A stretch of 64,000 nt of DNA from Hawksworthiomyces lignivorus. Taxonomy: Eukaryota; Ascomycota; Sordariomycetes; Ophiostomatales; Ophiostomataceae. The notes beneath the pieces were generated by a model. The model had not been told where the DNA came from, made no database searches, and worked only from the letters and a program-made list of their open reading frames with translations. How positions within the stretch are numbered: position 1 is the first letter of the stretch; each line of letters starts with the position of its first letter. Below are positions 11,601-20,619 of this stretch, piece by piece. Both the position numbers and the translations under genes were made by a program. Location: contig NTMA01000019.1 of the NCBI GenBank assembly GCA_002917075.1, positions 248,001 to 312,000 on the forward strand, read 5' to 3'.

Positions 11601-12137
11601 GCCCGAGCCTACTTAGACGACAACCAGGTCGAGAGAGCTATCGAGCTGCTTGAACATATTACTACAATAGAGGTAAAGATATTGACTGAAGACCATCCTA
11701 ATCGGCTCGCCTCACAACACGTGCTTGCCCGAGCCTACTTAGACGACAACCAAGTCGAGAGAGCTATCGAGTTGCTCGAATATATTACTACAATAAGGAC
11801 AAAGATATTGGCTGAAGACCACTCCGATCGACTCGTCTCACAATACGTGCTTGCCCGAGCCTACTTAGACGACAACCAAGTCGAGAGAGCTATCGAGCTG
11901 CTCGAATATGTTACTACAATACAGACAAAGATATTGGCTGAAGACCACCCCGATCGGCTCGCCTCACAACACGTGCTTGCCCGAGCCTACTTAGACGACA
12001 ACCAGGTCGAGAGAGCTATCGAGTTGCTTGAACATATTACTACAATAGACGCAAAGATATTGGCTGAAGACCACCCCAGCCGGCTAACATCGCAACGTTT
12101 ACTTGTTAAAGCCCTATCTAGACGGCGAACGGGTTAA
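8604..12137 (+). CDS. NLR-like protein: alpha/beta-hydrolase, NB-ARC, TPR
   Basis: Single-exon gene, 1177 aa. Residues about 90-330 are a serine-esterase-like alpha/beta hydrolase (ICFIHGLTGNRDKTW oxyanion region; nucleophile elbow VHSFGGL with Ser190). Residues about 400-690 are an NB-ARC type STAND ATPase with P-loop GLGGVGKTQ (Lys429) and Walker B LLVVDNADD at about 499-507. The C-terminal third is TPR of the kinesin-light-chain type. Three diverged units are followed from residue 947 by five almost identical 42-aa units and one truncated unit. Family knowledge: fungal proteins of this build act in non-self recognition and heterokaryon incompatibility, where ligand binding to the repeats triggers oligomerisation and activates the N-terminal effector. 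An internal ATG at 8685 (MKRVLPIFKG) is an alternative start. The neighbour on the 3' side is a convergent deoxyribosyltransferase-like gene. Confidence 0.92.
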   Translation: MSSAKVSSDIILLFLSVEHDCLCIISKMKRVLPIFKGSGRKSRAVQNVKISGQGRESSDTLSKPPPICISNESGPLTSSENVPSFPDGIEVWHDCHDATVDICFIHGLTGNRDKTWLANGQSTPWPKTFLPPKLPKARLLTYGYDAYIVQKSATSANRLIDHATNLLNDLTNDRASCNASSRRLIFVVHSFGGLVCKESILLSRNNPEPHLRSIFNCVAGVIFMGTPHKGSWMADWACIPASALGLLKSSNKSLLATLETDNQLLESIQIKFLSLVRELREGGRLLEITCFFEELALPVAGHVVSKDSATIDGHTSISVHANHRDMVRFISPEDTGFKRLLGELIRWEGLLTSASSSQHAKGAMPFPLKTPDAARAEGRGAAVPCHYIPLSKNKHFVGRGETLDQLQRIFFIENDTQKAAVVGLGGVGKTQVALKFAYWAKENKPEYSIFWVPAQSHASFEQAYIEIARKLRIHEVDKGEDVKDSVRRYLSSKAAGPWLLVVDNADDMDILFGSSDALGCISQYLPESEDGLILFTTRSRDVAVSVASSDVIVLQEMDSQEATGLLEMSLIRKSLLHDEVATSELLDELTYLPLAITQAAAYMNRNQMSITEYTKLLRSAEQNMIDLMSREFRDSTRYTGSQNAVATTWLVSFDQIHKSDPAAAELLSFMSCIEPKAIPRSILPQLGSEEQIVFAIGTLRGYGFVVSRGGDEVFDIHRLVHLATRVWVQKQGLARQTAEKATCHLAEIFPYDSYENRRLWREYMPHALKILQEQTELGIKERYDLFTRVGQCLIEDGRIKEGLRCLQESYQWRKTHLAEDNPYRLASQHMLALAYLANGQAKTAINLLELVVTIIGGILVDDHPNSLAVKYALASAYQAEGLVMDDSRLFNLVIAVKEEAMAEEHISQVMSQFALAQAYHKDGQIRKAIPLFQHGVTVMENALPEDHPNRLASQHMLARAYLDDNQVERAIELFEYITTIQTKILAKDHPDRLTLQHELARAYLDDNQVERAIELLEHITTIEVKILTEDHPNRLASQHVLARAYLDDNQVERAIELLEYITTIRTKILAEDHSDRLVSQYVLARAYLDDNQVERAIELLEYVTTIQTKILAEDHPDRLASQHVLARAYLDDNQVERAIELLEHITTIDAKILAEDHPSRLTSQRLLVKALSRRRTG
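11442..12071 (+). repeat. Five tandem 126-bp TPR-coding repeats
   Basis: Units start at 11442, 11568, 11694, 11820 and 11946, each 42 codons beginning at the HP-x-RL motif (HS in unit 4). The central 17 residues (LARAYLDDNQVERAIEL) are identical in all five. Differences cluster at unit positions 2-3, 6-7, 9-10, 28, 30-31, 35-36 and 40-41; position 35 reads Q, E, R, Q, D. A sixth, incomplete unit follows from 12072. Confidence 0.95.
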
Positions 12138-12606
12138 AATACTAGCAGACACTGTTGTTGGGTAGTTGCTACATGCCACGTTGTGAGAGAAGATTTGAAC
12201 GTGAGGTCCATAAAGTTATAGTTCAAAAGATGTCATATATCTTGTAAATTCTATGAAGCTTGATTAACTGAAGGTTGGTATTGTAATGTTCGAATTTCTT
12301 TTTAGGCTTGACGTTGCTGTTTACGTTACTTGACCTTTTCAAAAGGCGCAATTCTGCCTAGAGCATTATTTTTACAAGATGGCAGCGTTCGGCTGTGATG
12401 GACACAGCCAATTACGTGCAGCTTCCCTTATGAGCAGCGCATTTGAATTGGGGCATGATACTGGCCTGGATGTTGAACTTTTTGCTGGATGCCATTGGGG
12501 CAAATCATGCGCGGCGTAACGTCCAAAACATATAGTTGTATTATAGACAACTCTGATGTGAGATCCTATGCCTGCTATCCTGTAGCGCCCGCCCTTTTTG
12601 GTGTAG
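12138..12606. other. Convergent spacer
   Basis: This AT-rich region lies between the stop codons of two convergent genes and should hold both 3' ends. Nothing else is seen. Confidence 0.5.
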
Positions 12607-13155
12607 TCACTCCGCACCAGCCTGCCGCGTTATCCTGTCGACCACCGCTGCGGCCAGCTCTTGCGCCGTGTCCACCACGGGGACCCCGTAGCGCTCGCAC
12701 GCCATCTGGACGTTCCCCCGCTTCCAGTAGCCAGGTGGGCATCCCACGATGGCCGCCGCGCTCTTCTCTGCGCCCGCGCCGGTGCTGCGGCTCGCCCGCT
12801 CCAGGCACAGTCCCAGCTCCAGCAAGCTGACCGCGCCGTCCTTCTCGGGGTCAAAGTAGAAGGCAGTCAGGGTGCTCTGCTCCGCCTGCATCTCCAGTTC
12901 CCAGGCGACCTGTTCGCGGAATGGCGGAAACGTCACGTCCTCCCGCCACGAGCCGTCCCAGTCGGGCCGTACGGGGTCGAGCACCGTCACGGGGAGGTGG
13001 GCGACGGCCTCGATAACTACTTCCCGCCAGTTCTCTTTCTCGCGCGGCGGGATCGTGCCGGCCAGAAACAACCGCGTGGCGTAGGTGAGCGGCGGCCGGA
13101 GCGGGGCGCGGACGACCTGTGCCCACTGGTTGGAGGTAGTTGGTGTCAGCGTCAT
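12607..13155 (-). CDS. Nucleoside 2-deoxyribosyltransferase-like protein
   Basis: Single exon, 182 aa, start at 13155. The order of motifs matches the Nuc_deoxyri_tr2-like family (PF15891): RLFLAGTIPP (first strand and phosphate loop), WREVVIEAV, a DPVRPDWDGSW stretch, REQVAWELEMQ, AFYFDPEKDG, SLLELGLCLE with the probable nucleophile Glu, and VGCPPGYWKRGNVQ. Enzymes of this fold cleave or exchange the base of deoxynucleosides or related N-glycosides; substrate specificity cannot be read here. There is no signal peptide, so it is probably cytosolic. It is very GC-rich compared with its flanks. It faces the NLR gene tail-to-tail, 469 bp apart. Confidence 0.8.
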   Translation of the reverse strand: MTLTPTTSNQWAQVVRAPLRPPLTYATRLFLAGTIPPREKENWREVVIEAVAHLPVTVLDPVRPDWDGSWREDVTFPPFREQVAWELEMQAEQSTLTAFYFDPEKDGAVSLLELGLCLERASRSTGAGAEKSAAAIVGCPPGYWKRGNVQMACERYGVPVVDTAQELAAAVVDRITRQAGAE

Positions 13156-14208
13156 GTTTGAGGTCCGATGCGTGTTTAGACGAAGCAGTCAGTTGACGAG
13201 ATAAAGCAAAGTCTGTTAAACTGAAGGAGAATTGTGTATTAAAAGCAGAGAGTTTGGGCTCAGCCTTGCGGAAGCGCAGCCCCTGGTAATATGGCTAGGC
13301 TTATATATCAGACAGGCAGCTTATGGTTGGCCCCTCCTAATAGCCACAGCCCTCTCTAGGGCAGCGGACGAAGTGAGTTGCTGAAGTGCGCCTCAAGCGT
13401 CTTGAAATATACCAGTTTAAATTGCTCCGGCCAGCAGTGAATAGTACCCGCACAAGTCCAGCTGAGCGTCCGATCTTTCTCGTCTCTCTCATCTTTCTAA
13501 TCTCTGTTATCTTATTAGAGCATTTTGCAGCTATCTTTCGTCGAAATAAACTCAGTTGGCCAAGCCGCAGGGAGAAGAGCTCCGTCTATTGCAAACACTC
13601 AACTCGGAACTTGAGCAGAAGCAGACAGTGGATATTCTAGGGATAAAAGGAGAAAAGGGAACTAGAAATTAACTAGAAGGCAGCGAAAGATATGGAGACG
13701 ACGCTACAGTATAACATGCTGTGCTGCCCTGCCCCTGCTGCCTGTTCGTCCAGCCAAAAAGAGCGCGTTTAATACTGGAGAAGGGGCCCTGCCAAGCATT
13801 CCAGGATGCGCTACGACAAACAATGGTAGCCTAATTTATAAGCGCAGAGTGCTAAATGATAGCATGTTTGCATGCTAAACGGCGCGCCGCTAAAAAGGAC
13901 AAAACAAAGAGCAGAAAGAGGCAAAGGGCCAAAAAACTTTGAGGCCCCGCCTGCAGCATATTCTGGTGTGTTATTACATTCTTTTCGTCGAGTCGCCTCC
14001 AGCCGGCACCCGTCTCTCTGTCTTTTTCTTTTGCACACAGCGTCTCTTCCTTAGGCTTAATCGACATTCTATATACGCTCTCTTGATATTGCAAATTTCG
14101 ATTGCGCAGCATCTTCTACGGCTGCGCGCTTGTTTTCTCTCGATCTCGCCGTCTCCATTATCACTCGCCGCATTGCCCACTACTCATCTCGCCACGAACA
14201 AAAAAAAA
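13156..14208. other. Divergent spacer and long leader
   Basis: This region lies between the starts of the deoxyribosyltransferase-like gene (minus) and the RGG protein gene (plus). A pyrimidine-rich stretch just before 14209 and an A-run directly before its ATG look like a 5' UTR. The upstream in-frame ATG at 13939 gives a tail unlike the rest of the protein and is not used here. Confidence 0.45.
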
Positions 14209-16308
14209 ATGGATGAACAGTTTGGCGGTCGCACCGACGACGACCTGTTCGCCGACGACTTTGAGCCGGTCCTAGATGCCGAGCCCGTCGAGGCTGCCGC
14301 ATCCGACGAGGCTGCCCAGCCGGCGCCTCCTCCTCTGCCCGTCGATAAACCTACTGAAAAGCCTGCCGACAAGCCTGCCCCCGCACCAGCTGCAGCAGCG
14401 CCCGCAGAACTCACAGCCCCCGCCACCGCCAACGCCGCCGCCCCTGCTGTCGCCGCTGCTGCTCCAGCCAGCAGCTCGCCGCCCGCCAAGCGCAGCCGCC
14501 CACCTAGGACACGAGGCGGGGCTGCGGGCAAGGGCGCAAACGGCGACGCGCGCGCGCAGAAGCAGCAGCAGCAGCAGCAGCAGCAGACGAAGCAAACGAA
14601 CCAGAATGCGGTGACGGCAGACGCGACAGCGACGACAGCCCCTGCGGCCGATTCGCCAGACGACAGCAAGCCCAAGGCCGCCCCGCCGCCCTCGCTCGCC
14701 CAGTCACGGCACTACCAGGCGCCGGCGGCGGCTGCGGACGCTGGCGCGGCTGCGGCTGCTGCGCCAGCGGCACCCAGTCCTCCTGCGCCGGCCCGGTCGA
14801 GTCCCGCGCCGCGCCAGGGCGGGAGACAGCGGAACGGAGACAAGGACAAGGGGAATAAGAAGAAAGACGGCGGCCATTCGGCGGCTGCAGCGTCGGGCGA
14901 CGCGGCAGCGCAGCAGCAGCAGAAGTCGCAAGCACAGAAGCAGCCACAAGCGAGCGGCGGCGCAGCCCCAGCATCTGACCCGCAGCAACAGCAGCAGCAG
15001 CAGCAGCAGTCAGAAGGTGGAAAGCAAGAGGAGGCTAGAAACGGCACACCCACGCCGTCAGGGCCCAAGGCGGCGACAGGGGCGAACCGGCATACCAACC
15101 ACAACAGCAACAATAACAACAGCAATAACAATAACAATAGCAAGCAAAACCACAACAACAACAACAACAGTAATAATAACAACACCGGCGCAGGCGGCGC
15201 GGCCAACGGCGCGGCGCGCACGCAGTCGGGGGCGAACCCGCGGACGAAGCTGACGGAGGCGGAGCTCAACGCCAAGATGGAGGCGATGCGAATCGCGTCG
15301 GCGGAGAAGACGCGGCGGTTCGAGCAGACGAAGCGGGACGAGCGCGACCACGACCGGGCGATGGCGCGGGGGCTGGAGGAGGCGCGGCGGCGCAAGGCGG
15401 CGGCGGAAGACGAGCGGCGGCGGCGCGCCGAGGACGACAAGCGCAGACGGGCGGCGGACGACGAGAAGCGCAAGCGGGCGGCCGAGGAGGACCAGCGCCA
15501 GGACGAGGAGCGCGCGCGCAACCGCGACCGCAAGCTCAAGGCCCTGGGCGCCAAGGAAGGCAACTGGGACGAGGGCAAGGAGGCGGCGGGCGGCGGCGGC
15601 GGCGCAGGCGGCGGTGCTGGTGGCGGTGCTGGCGGCGAGCAGACGACAACGACGACGCCGCGGCGCGGCGGGGGTGGTGGCGGTATGCGGTCATCGCGCC
15701 ATGCAGGCGGCGGCGGCGGCGGCGGCGGTGGTGGTGGAAGTGGCGGCGGCCACCCGGGCGGCATACTGCCTGTGGCAAACGTCGCTGCTGCTGCCGCCGC
15801 CGACGGCAGCGGCGACAAGCCCGCCCCTGCAGCAGGCGGCCCGCGGGAGTTCCAGCCGGGCGAGTTCCGCGGACGCAGCCGCGGCGGGCGGGGCGGGTCC
15901 CATCGCAACGGCGGTGGCGGCGGCGGACGAGGAGGAGGAGGAGGCCGCGGTGGCCGCGGCGGCCGCATGCAGTTCGACGACGTCTACGGCAACGGCGCCG
16001 ACGTGGCCGAGTGGGTCCAGGGTCAGCCCGATCCGTCGGCCATGGCCCCACCGGGCGGACCGTCCGCCCCAGAGCTCTCCCACGAAGAGTTCCCCTCGCT
16101 GCCGGGCAGCAGCAACAAGCAGCCGCGCGAGGACGGGGCGGCGGCGGCGGCGGCGGCCGGCGACGACAAAGACGCCAGTGCCACGCCCGCCAAGGCCGCC
16201 CTCCCGGCCCTGCAGCCACTGTCACCCGCCATGGGCGACTGGGCTGAGGAGGTCGACGCGATGGACGACGCCCTGGCCAAGGCGGCCACCAAGGGGGCGA
16301 GCAAGTGA
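14209..16308 (+). CDS. Low-complexity RGG-rich protein, probably RNA-binding
   Basis: The start at 14209 is chosen because MDEQFGGRTDDDLFADDFEP is a compact acidic N-terminus and the ATG has a strong AAAAATGG context. The protein is 699 aa with no intron. Layout: Ala/Pro-rich region (about 20-110), polyGln (about 118-128), Ala/Pro region, polyGln near 265, Asn-rich tract (about 295-325), a long charged Glu/Arg/Lys helix (about 347-445), Gly-rich tracts, and an RGG/GR block (about 555-586) followed by an SHEEFPSLPG motif and an acidic tail. RGG boxes with EEFPSL-type motifs are common in mRNA-associated proteins, so binding RNA or ribosomes is a reasonable inference; I do not recognise the exact family. 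It is convergent with LUC7. Confidence 0.8.
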   Translation: MDEQFGGRTDDDLFADDFEPVLDAEPVEAAASDEAAQPAPPPLPVDKPTEKPADKPAPAPAAAAPAELTAPATANAAAPAVAAAAPASSSPPAKRSRPPRTRGGAAGKGANGDARAQKQQQQQQQQTKQTNQNAVTADATATTAPAADSPDDSKPKAAPPPSLAQSRHYQAPAAAADAGAAAAAAPAAPSPPAPARSSPAPRQGGRQRNGDKDKGNKKKDGGHSAAAASGDAAAQQQQKSQAQKQPQASGGAAPASDPQQQQQQQQQSEGGKQEEARNGTPTPSGPKAATGANRHTNHNSNNNNSNNNNNSKQNHNNNNNSNNNNTGAGGAANGAARTQSGANPRTKLTEAELNAKMEAMRIASAEKTRRFEQTKRDERDHDRAMARGLEEARRRKAAAEDERRRRAEDDKRRRAADDEKRKRAAEEDQRQDEERARNRDRKLKALGAKEGNWDEGKEAAGGGGGAGGGAGGGAGGEQTTTTTPRRGGGGGGMRSSRHAGGGGGGGGGGGSGGGHPGGILPVANVAAAAAADGSGDKPAPAAGGPREFQPGEFRGRSRGGRGGSHRNGGGGGGRGGGGGRGGRGGRMQFDDVYGNGADVAEWVQGQPDPSAMAPPGGPSAPELSHEEFPSLPGSSNKQPREDGAAAAAAAGDDKDASATPAKAALPALQPLSPAMGDWAEEVDAMDDALAKAATKGASK
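14562..14587 (+). repeat. CAG microsatellite (polyGln)
   Basis: An in-frame run of CAG codons, interrupted once just upstream by AAG, encodes a polyglutamine tract. It is likely to be length-variable. Confidence 0.9.
15098..15185 (+). repeat. AAC/AAT/AGC codon tract (polyAsn)
   Basis: Mixed AAC, AAT, AGC and CAC codons give an asparagine-rich prion-like stretch inside the RGG protein. Confidence 0.85.
15580..15960 (+). repeat. GGC/GGT-rich Gly tracts
   Basis: Several GGC/GGT runs (notably 15589-15627 and 15708-15750) encode polyglycine; these GC-rich blocks also create long spurious open frames on the opposite strand. Confidence 0.8.
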
Positions 16309-16785
16309 TAGCAGCCGAGCATGAGGCGGAAAAAAAAGAACCAAATTCGATAGGAAAATGCAGCAGGACGCAAAAAACATTCGAGTCAGGATGACAGTAA
16401 CACAAAGTTGAATAATGGCAGCATGGATACCCCCGGCCCACGATGACGCATGGAGAAGTGCAGGGCACCTAAGGAAAGAAAGCACATTTTGTAGAAAAAG
16501 TATTCTCATAAACTAGCAACACATTGAACAGCAGAGGCCTTTTTTCTCTTATTTCTCTGACGCACAGGAAGTAATCAAGTGAAGCGAACAATTTATACTG
16601 CTATTGCGAGCAAGACATTTTGGTTTATTTTTCCCTGGTAACCGTAGACCGTCCCAAGCCAGAACGCCGTACAATGCAGAGGCCGTCTCCCGTCTCTCTC
16701 CATCTCCCTCTGAAGCCTAAAAAAAAAAAGCATATAGCAAACGCAGTACAGTAACGATACGCGATACACGACACAAGCAGCATCT
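16309..16785. other. Convergent spacer
   Basis: 477 bp between convergent stop codons, AT-rich, with presumably both polyadenylation regions. No gene seen. Confidence 0.5.
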
Positions 16786-17836
16786 CTACCACCGACCGCG
16801 GTTCCTCCGGCCACCACCGCCGCCGCCACCACCACCACCTCCGCCTCCTCCGCTCCGCGATCCCCTTGATCGGCCCCAGCCGCCGTCGCCGTAGCCGCCG
16901 GGTCCGCCGCCGTTTGGTGTCGCGCCACCGTCGTCTCCGTCGCCGCCACCGGCGGCAGCAGCAGACGGCGGGGGCCGGCCGCCGCCGCCGCGACCGCCGC
17001 GACCTAGCTCCTTGGACAGAGCGTCAAAGGTCTTGCGCATCTGGGCGTAGCCCAGGTGCATCTTGCCGTAAAAGTGGTCGGCCAGGCGACGGTCGTTGTC
17101 GAGGCGGCTGAGGTAGGCGCCGCAGACGTCGCAGACCTGCAGCTTCTGGTGGCCCGAGGGCCCGCTGGTGTCGCTGAGGGCCTTGAGCTCCTTCTCGCGG
17201 TCCGCCTTGGCCTGCATGGTCTGCTTGACGCGCGCCAGCTCGTCCAGCGCCGGGCCGATCAGGCCGGCCTCGCCCAGGATCTCGACCTCGACCAGGCCGG
17301 CCGCGATGCCGTTGGTCAGCTCGCTGATGGCGCGCAGCAGCTGGTTGGTCTGGCGGATCTCGTCGGGCGTCTTCTCCAGCCGCCGCTGCGCCACGTCGAT
17401 GCGCCGGTTGCACTCCTCAATGTACTTTTGCAGGTCGCGCAGGTAGTCGTAGTCGAAGCCGTACCGCGCCTTGTCCGCCGCCGCCAGCCCCTCGTACTCG
17501 GCCTTGAGCACCTCCGAGTGCACCTTGGGGCACAGGCCCAGGTCCTGCTTCGTGTTGGTGAAGAGGTCGTGCGGGCACGTGCCCACCAGGTACGACCGGC
17601 ACACTTTGGGGTCGTTGAGCGAGAGCTGCGCCCCGGCGCGCGCGGCCATGCCGCCGCCCATGAGCTGCTCTGGAGAGAGAGAGAAAGCACACGTCAGCAA
17701 CGCGACACGAACAAGGAAATGGAACTTGAGAGAGGTGGCGGAGGGGGGAAGCAGCGCGACAAAGACCACTGCGACGCGACAAAGAGCTGGTGCCGACCAC
17801 ACACTTACCAAGAAGTTTCCGCTGCTCAGCTGCCAT
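16786..17836 (-). CDS. LUC7: U1 snRNP-associated protein LUC7
   Basis: Two exons, complement(join(16786..17669, 17809..17836)), 303 aa. Exon 1 encodes MAAEQRKLL; the 139-nt intron (GTAAGTG...CCAG) joins to EQLMGGGMAARAG in frame. The first zinc finger is Cys33, Cys41, Cys56, His60 (CRSYLVGTCPHDLF...LCPKVH). The second is Cys189, Cys192, His208, His214 (CDVCGAYL...DHFYGKMH). Between them lies a helical coiled region. The C-terminus is Gly/Arg-rich (GRSRGSRSGGG), standing in for the RS tail of animal LUC7L proteins. LUC7 stabilises U1 snRNP on the 5' splice site, in the nucleus. It is head-to-head with GPI16. Confidence 0.95.
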
Positions 17837-18405
17837 GGTGTCGAAGCAGCAGGAAGAAGGACAGATAAAGACCAAAGAGTTGAATTGTCGTGACGAGACG
17901 GAAGGCTGCGCAATGGAAGAAACAGCTGTGAATCGTACAAAACTCACTGGAAAATTACCGGCTCAACTTTGCTTTTCGCAGCACATCTTTCTTTTTCATT
18001 GCCACGGCACAAGGCTGCCAGCAGATCGTCCCCCCAGCAGCCAATGAGGACTCCTATCTCAGCACTGGTGTCGCATTAAGTGGAGTCGCCTCTGCTGAGA
18101 TCCACTAACCAACCATCCTGTCCACTCCCCCCAAAGCTGCCCCGTATTGCCCCCTAAACCAGAAAAAGAACATAGACAGATTATGCTTACTTGCAGCTGG
18201 TCGATCTTAAAGTGCATCGTGTCTCCTTTTGTTGCGGCTCCTTGCTTGCTTGGACGCGATTGAATATCCCACCACAGACGACGGAACGAGCGCCAGCAAC
18301 GTCATCCGTGACGACTGCAGCGACAACGACGACGACGACAACGACTCCACAAAGCCGGAGCGCTCTCCATGGAGCTGGAGCCCTAGGTCACACACATCAC
18401 ACACA
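17837..18405. promoter_or_regulatory. Bidirectional promoter region LUC7/GPI16
   Basis: 569 bp separates the two start codons on opposite strands and no other gene fits between, so both promoters must lie here. The GPI16-proximal part (18290-18400) is rich in ACGACGACA-type repeats and probably leader. Confidence 0.5.
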
Positions 18406-20619
18406 ATGCGGCCTCTGTCCACAATACTGACGAGCTTGCTGGCAACAGCTGCAGCTGCAACTGCATTAGCAGCAGCAAGCTCAGGATCATCTGCCTCCGT
18501 CGATGCCGGCTCTGCTGCCACCGCTGACTACCACGAAAACCTCGTCCTGCGGCCGCTGCCGTTCTCCGCCCTTCTTGCCAGCTTCAACTTCCGGTCCAAC
18601 ACGTCCATTGCCGAATTCGAGGCCCACAACTTCCGCTTCTTCCCCCGCTCGCTCGGCCAGATCCTGCAGTATGCCGGCACCCGCGAGCTGCATCTGCGCT
18701 TCAGCTTAGGCCGCTGGGACGCAGAGAGCTGGGGTGCTCGGCCGTGGGACGGGACGCGTGAGGGTGGCACTGGTGTCGAGCTGTGGGCGTGGTTGGATGC
18801 CGAGTCTGACGAAGAGTAGGTGCTCGCCCATATCTTCAGAAACGGAACAGAAACCACCTGTCTGCGCATGGCTGTTTCATTGCTGATCTCTTTCTTCCCC
18901 TCTCCTGCTACACAGGGCCGACGAGAAATGGCTGACGCTGACGAACGCGCTCTCCGGCCTGTTCTGCGCGTCGCTCAACTTCATCGACGGCACCCGTACG
19001 ACGCGCCCGGTCATGTCGTTCCAGCCGGAGGGCGACCACCCGGCGCTGCATGGCAACACGACGACAAACATGCAGCTGCTGTACGGCACACTCCCGCGCG
19101 AGGTCGTGTGCACCGAGAACCTCACGCCCTTTCTGAAGCTGCTCCCCTGCAAGGGCAAGGCGGGCATCGCGTCGCTGCTCGACGGCCACAAGCTGTTCGA
19201 CGCCTCCTGGCAGAGCATGGCCATCGACGTGCGGCCCATCTGCCCGGCCGGCGGCGACGGCGAGTGCGTCCTGCAGATCGAGCAGACGATCGACATGGTC
19301 TTGGACATTGAGCGCTCCAAGCGTCCGCGGGGTGCGTGTTCTCTCCTCGATCTGGGATCGGGAATTTTCCGCTTTGCCTTTTATTTTATTTTTATCTACG
19401 TATCCGAGTGCTAACTGGCTTCGCCGCAGACAACCCAATCCCGCGTCCCCTCCCCGGCCACGAGCTCAAGTGCGACACGTCCAAGCCGTACCACCAGCAG
19501 GACCACGCCTGCTTCCCCGCCGACTTCTCCAGCGCCAACCAGGACTGGTCCCTGTCGCAGATCTTTGGCAAGTCCATGAAGGGGACGTGCCCGCTGGCCG
19601 ACCCGGCCACGCCGCCCGTGTGCATCGAGGTGCCCGACGAGCGCAGCGTCTACATGTCCGAGGGCGTGGTCGAGCGCAGGAACCCTGACGGCCACTCGCG
19701 CTGCTTCTTCATCGAGCCCGAGGCCTGGTTCGAGGTCATGCTGCCCGAGGAGCCCGCCAACAACGCCGCCGCCACCATCCTCACCCCGCAGACCCCGCTG
19801 CTCTACGCCGAGCGCAGCCTGATGGGCCACGGCGCCGAGCGCGGTGGCGTCCAGACCATCCTGACCAACCCCAGCGCCGACGCCGAGGTCGAGTTCGTCT
19901 ACATGGAGTCGCTGCCCTGGTTCATGCGCATCTACCTGCACACGCTTAAGGCCAGGACGGTGGGCGGCGGCGGTGGCGGCGGCGGCGGCAGCGGCGAAGA
20001 CGACCGCGTCATCCAGGAGATCTACTACCGACCCGCGCTCGACCGCGCCCGCGGCACCCAGCTAGAGGTGCGCATGCGCATCCCCCCCGCCGCCACCGTC
20101 TTCCTCACCTACGACTTTGAAAAGTCCATCCTGCGCTACACTGAGTACCCGCCCGACGCCAACCGCGGCTTCGACGTGGCCGCCGCCGTGATTACGATCC
20201 TCAGTGGCGGCGGCGACGACGACGGCGGCAGCGGCAGTAACGGTACCGCTGACAGCAGCCGCCGCCGCCGCCACCCGGCCACCTCCAACCTCCGCACCAC
20301 CACCCTCCTGCTCAGCCTGCCCACCCCCGACTTCAGCATGCCCTACAACGTCATCATCTTCACGTCCACCGCCATCGCCCTGGCCTTTGGCGGCATGTTC
20401 AACATCATCGTGCGCCGCTTCGTCGCCGCCGACGAGGGCCCGACCCTCAGCGTCAAAGTCCTGGTCGCCAAGCTGACCAGCCGGCTGAAGAAGAGACTAG
20501 GAGCAGGGAAGGGGAAGACTGAGGCGGCGGCTGGGACGACGACCGCCACAACCACGACGGAGAGAGCTGGGCCGTCATCGTCGTCGCCAGCAGGAGCACC
20601 GGCAGAAAAAGCAAAATAG
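18406..20619 (+). CDS. GPI16: GPI transamidase subunit Gpi16 (PIG-T)
   Basis: Three exons, join(18406..18815, 18916..19331, 19430..20619), 671 aa. Both introns (100 and 98 nt; GTAGGT...CACAG and GTGCGT...CGCAG) keep frame. The N-terminal signal peptide (MRPLSTILTSLLATAAAATA) is followed by luminal family blocks: YHENLVLRPLP, FRFFPRSLGQIL, LCASLNF-like FCASLNFIDGT, MQLLYGTLPREVVCTENLTP and DHACFPADFSS. A single membrane segment (IFTSTAIALAFGGMFNIIV, about 584-602) lies near the C-terminus. The protein is an ER-membrane component of the complex that attaches GPI anchors. Two Gly/Asp-rich insertions (about 19961-20005 and 20202-20270) look like species-specific loops. The tail after the membrane segment is cytosolic and Lys/Thr-rich. 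Confidence 0.95.

Noticed and set aside
13939..14208. Upstream in-frame ATG extension of the RGG protein by 90 codons
   Set aside because: The extension has UTR-like AT-rich composition and odd hydrophobic residues; 14209 has the better context.
14712..15968. 418-codon open frame on the minus strand inside the RGG protein gene
   Set aside because: It is the mirror of GC-rich, Gly-coding repeats: Pro, Ser and Arg runs with no domain, no intron logic and a better gene on the plus strand.
15536..16468. 310-codon minus-strand open frame
   Set aside because: It is another compositional shadow of the GC-rich 3' half of the RGG protein gene, and its translation is Arg/Pro low complexity.
17056..17868. 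270-codon plus-strand frame over LUC7
   Set aside because: It is antisense to conserved zinc-finger codons and is explained by GC-rich third positions of LUC7.
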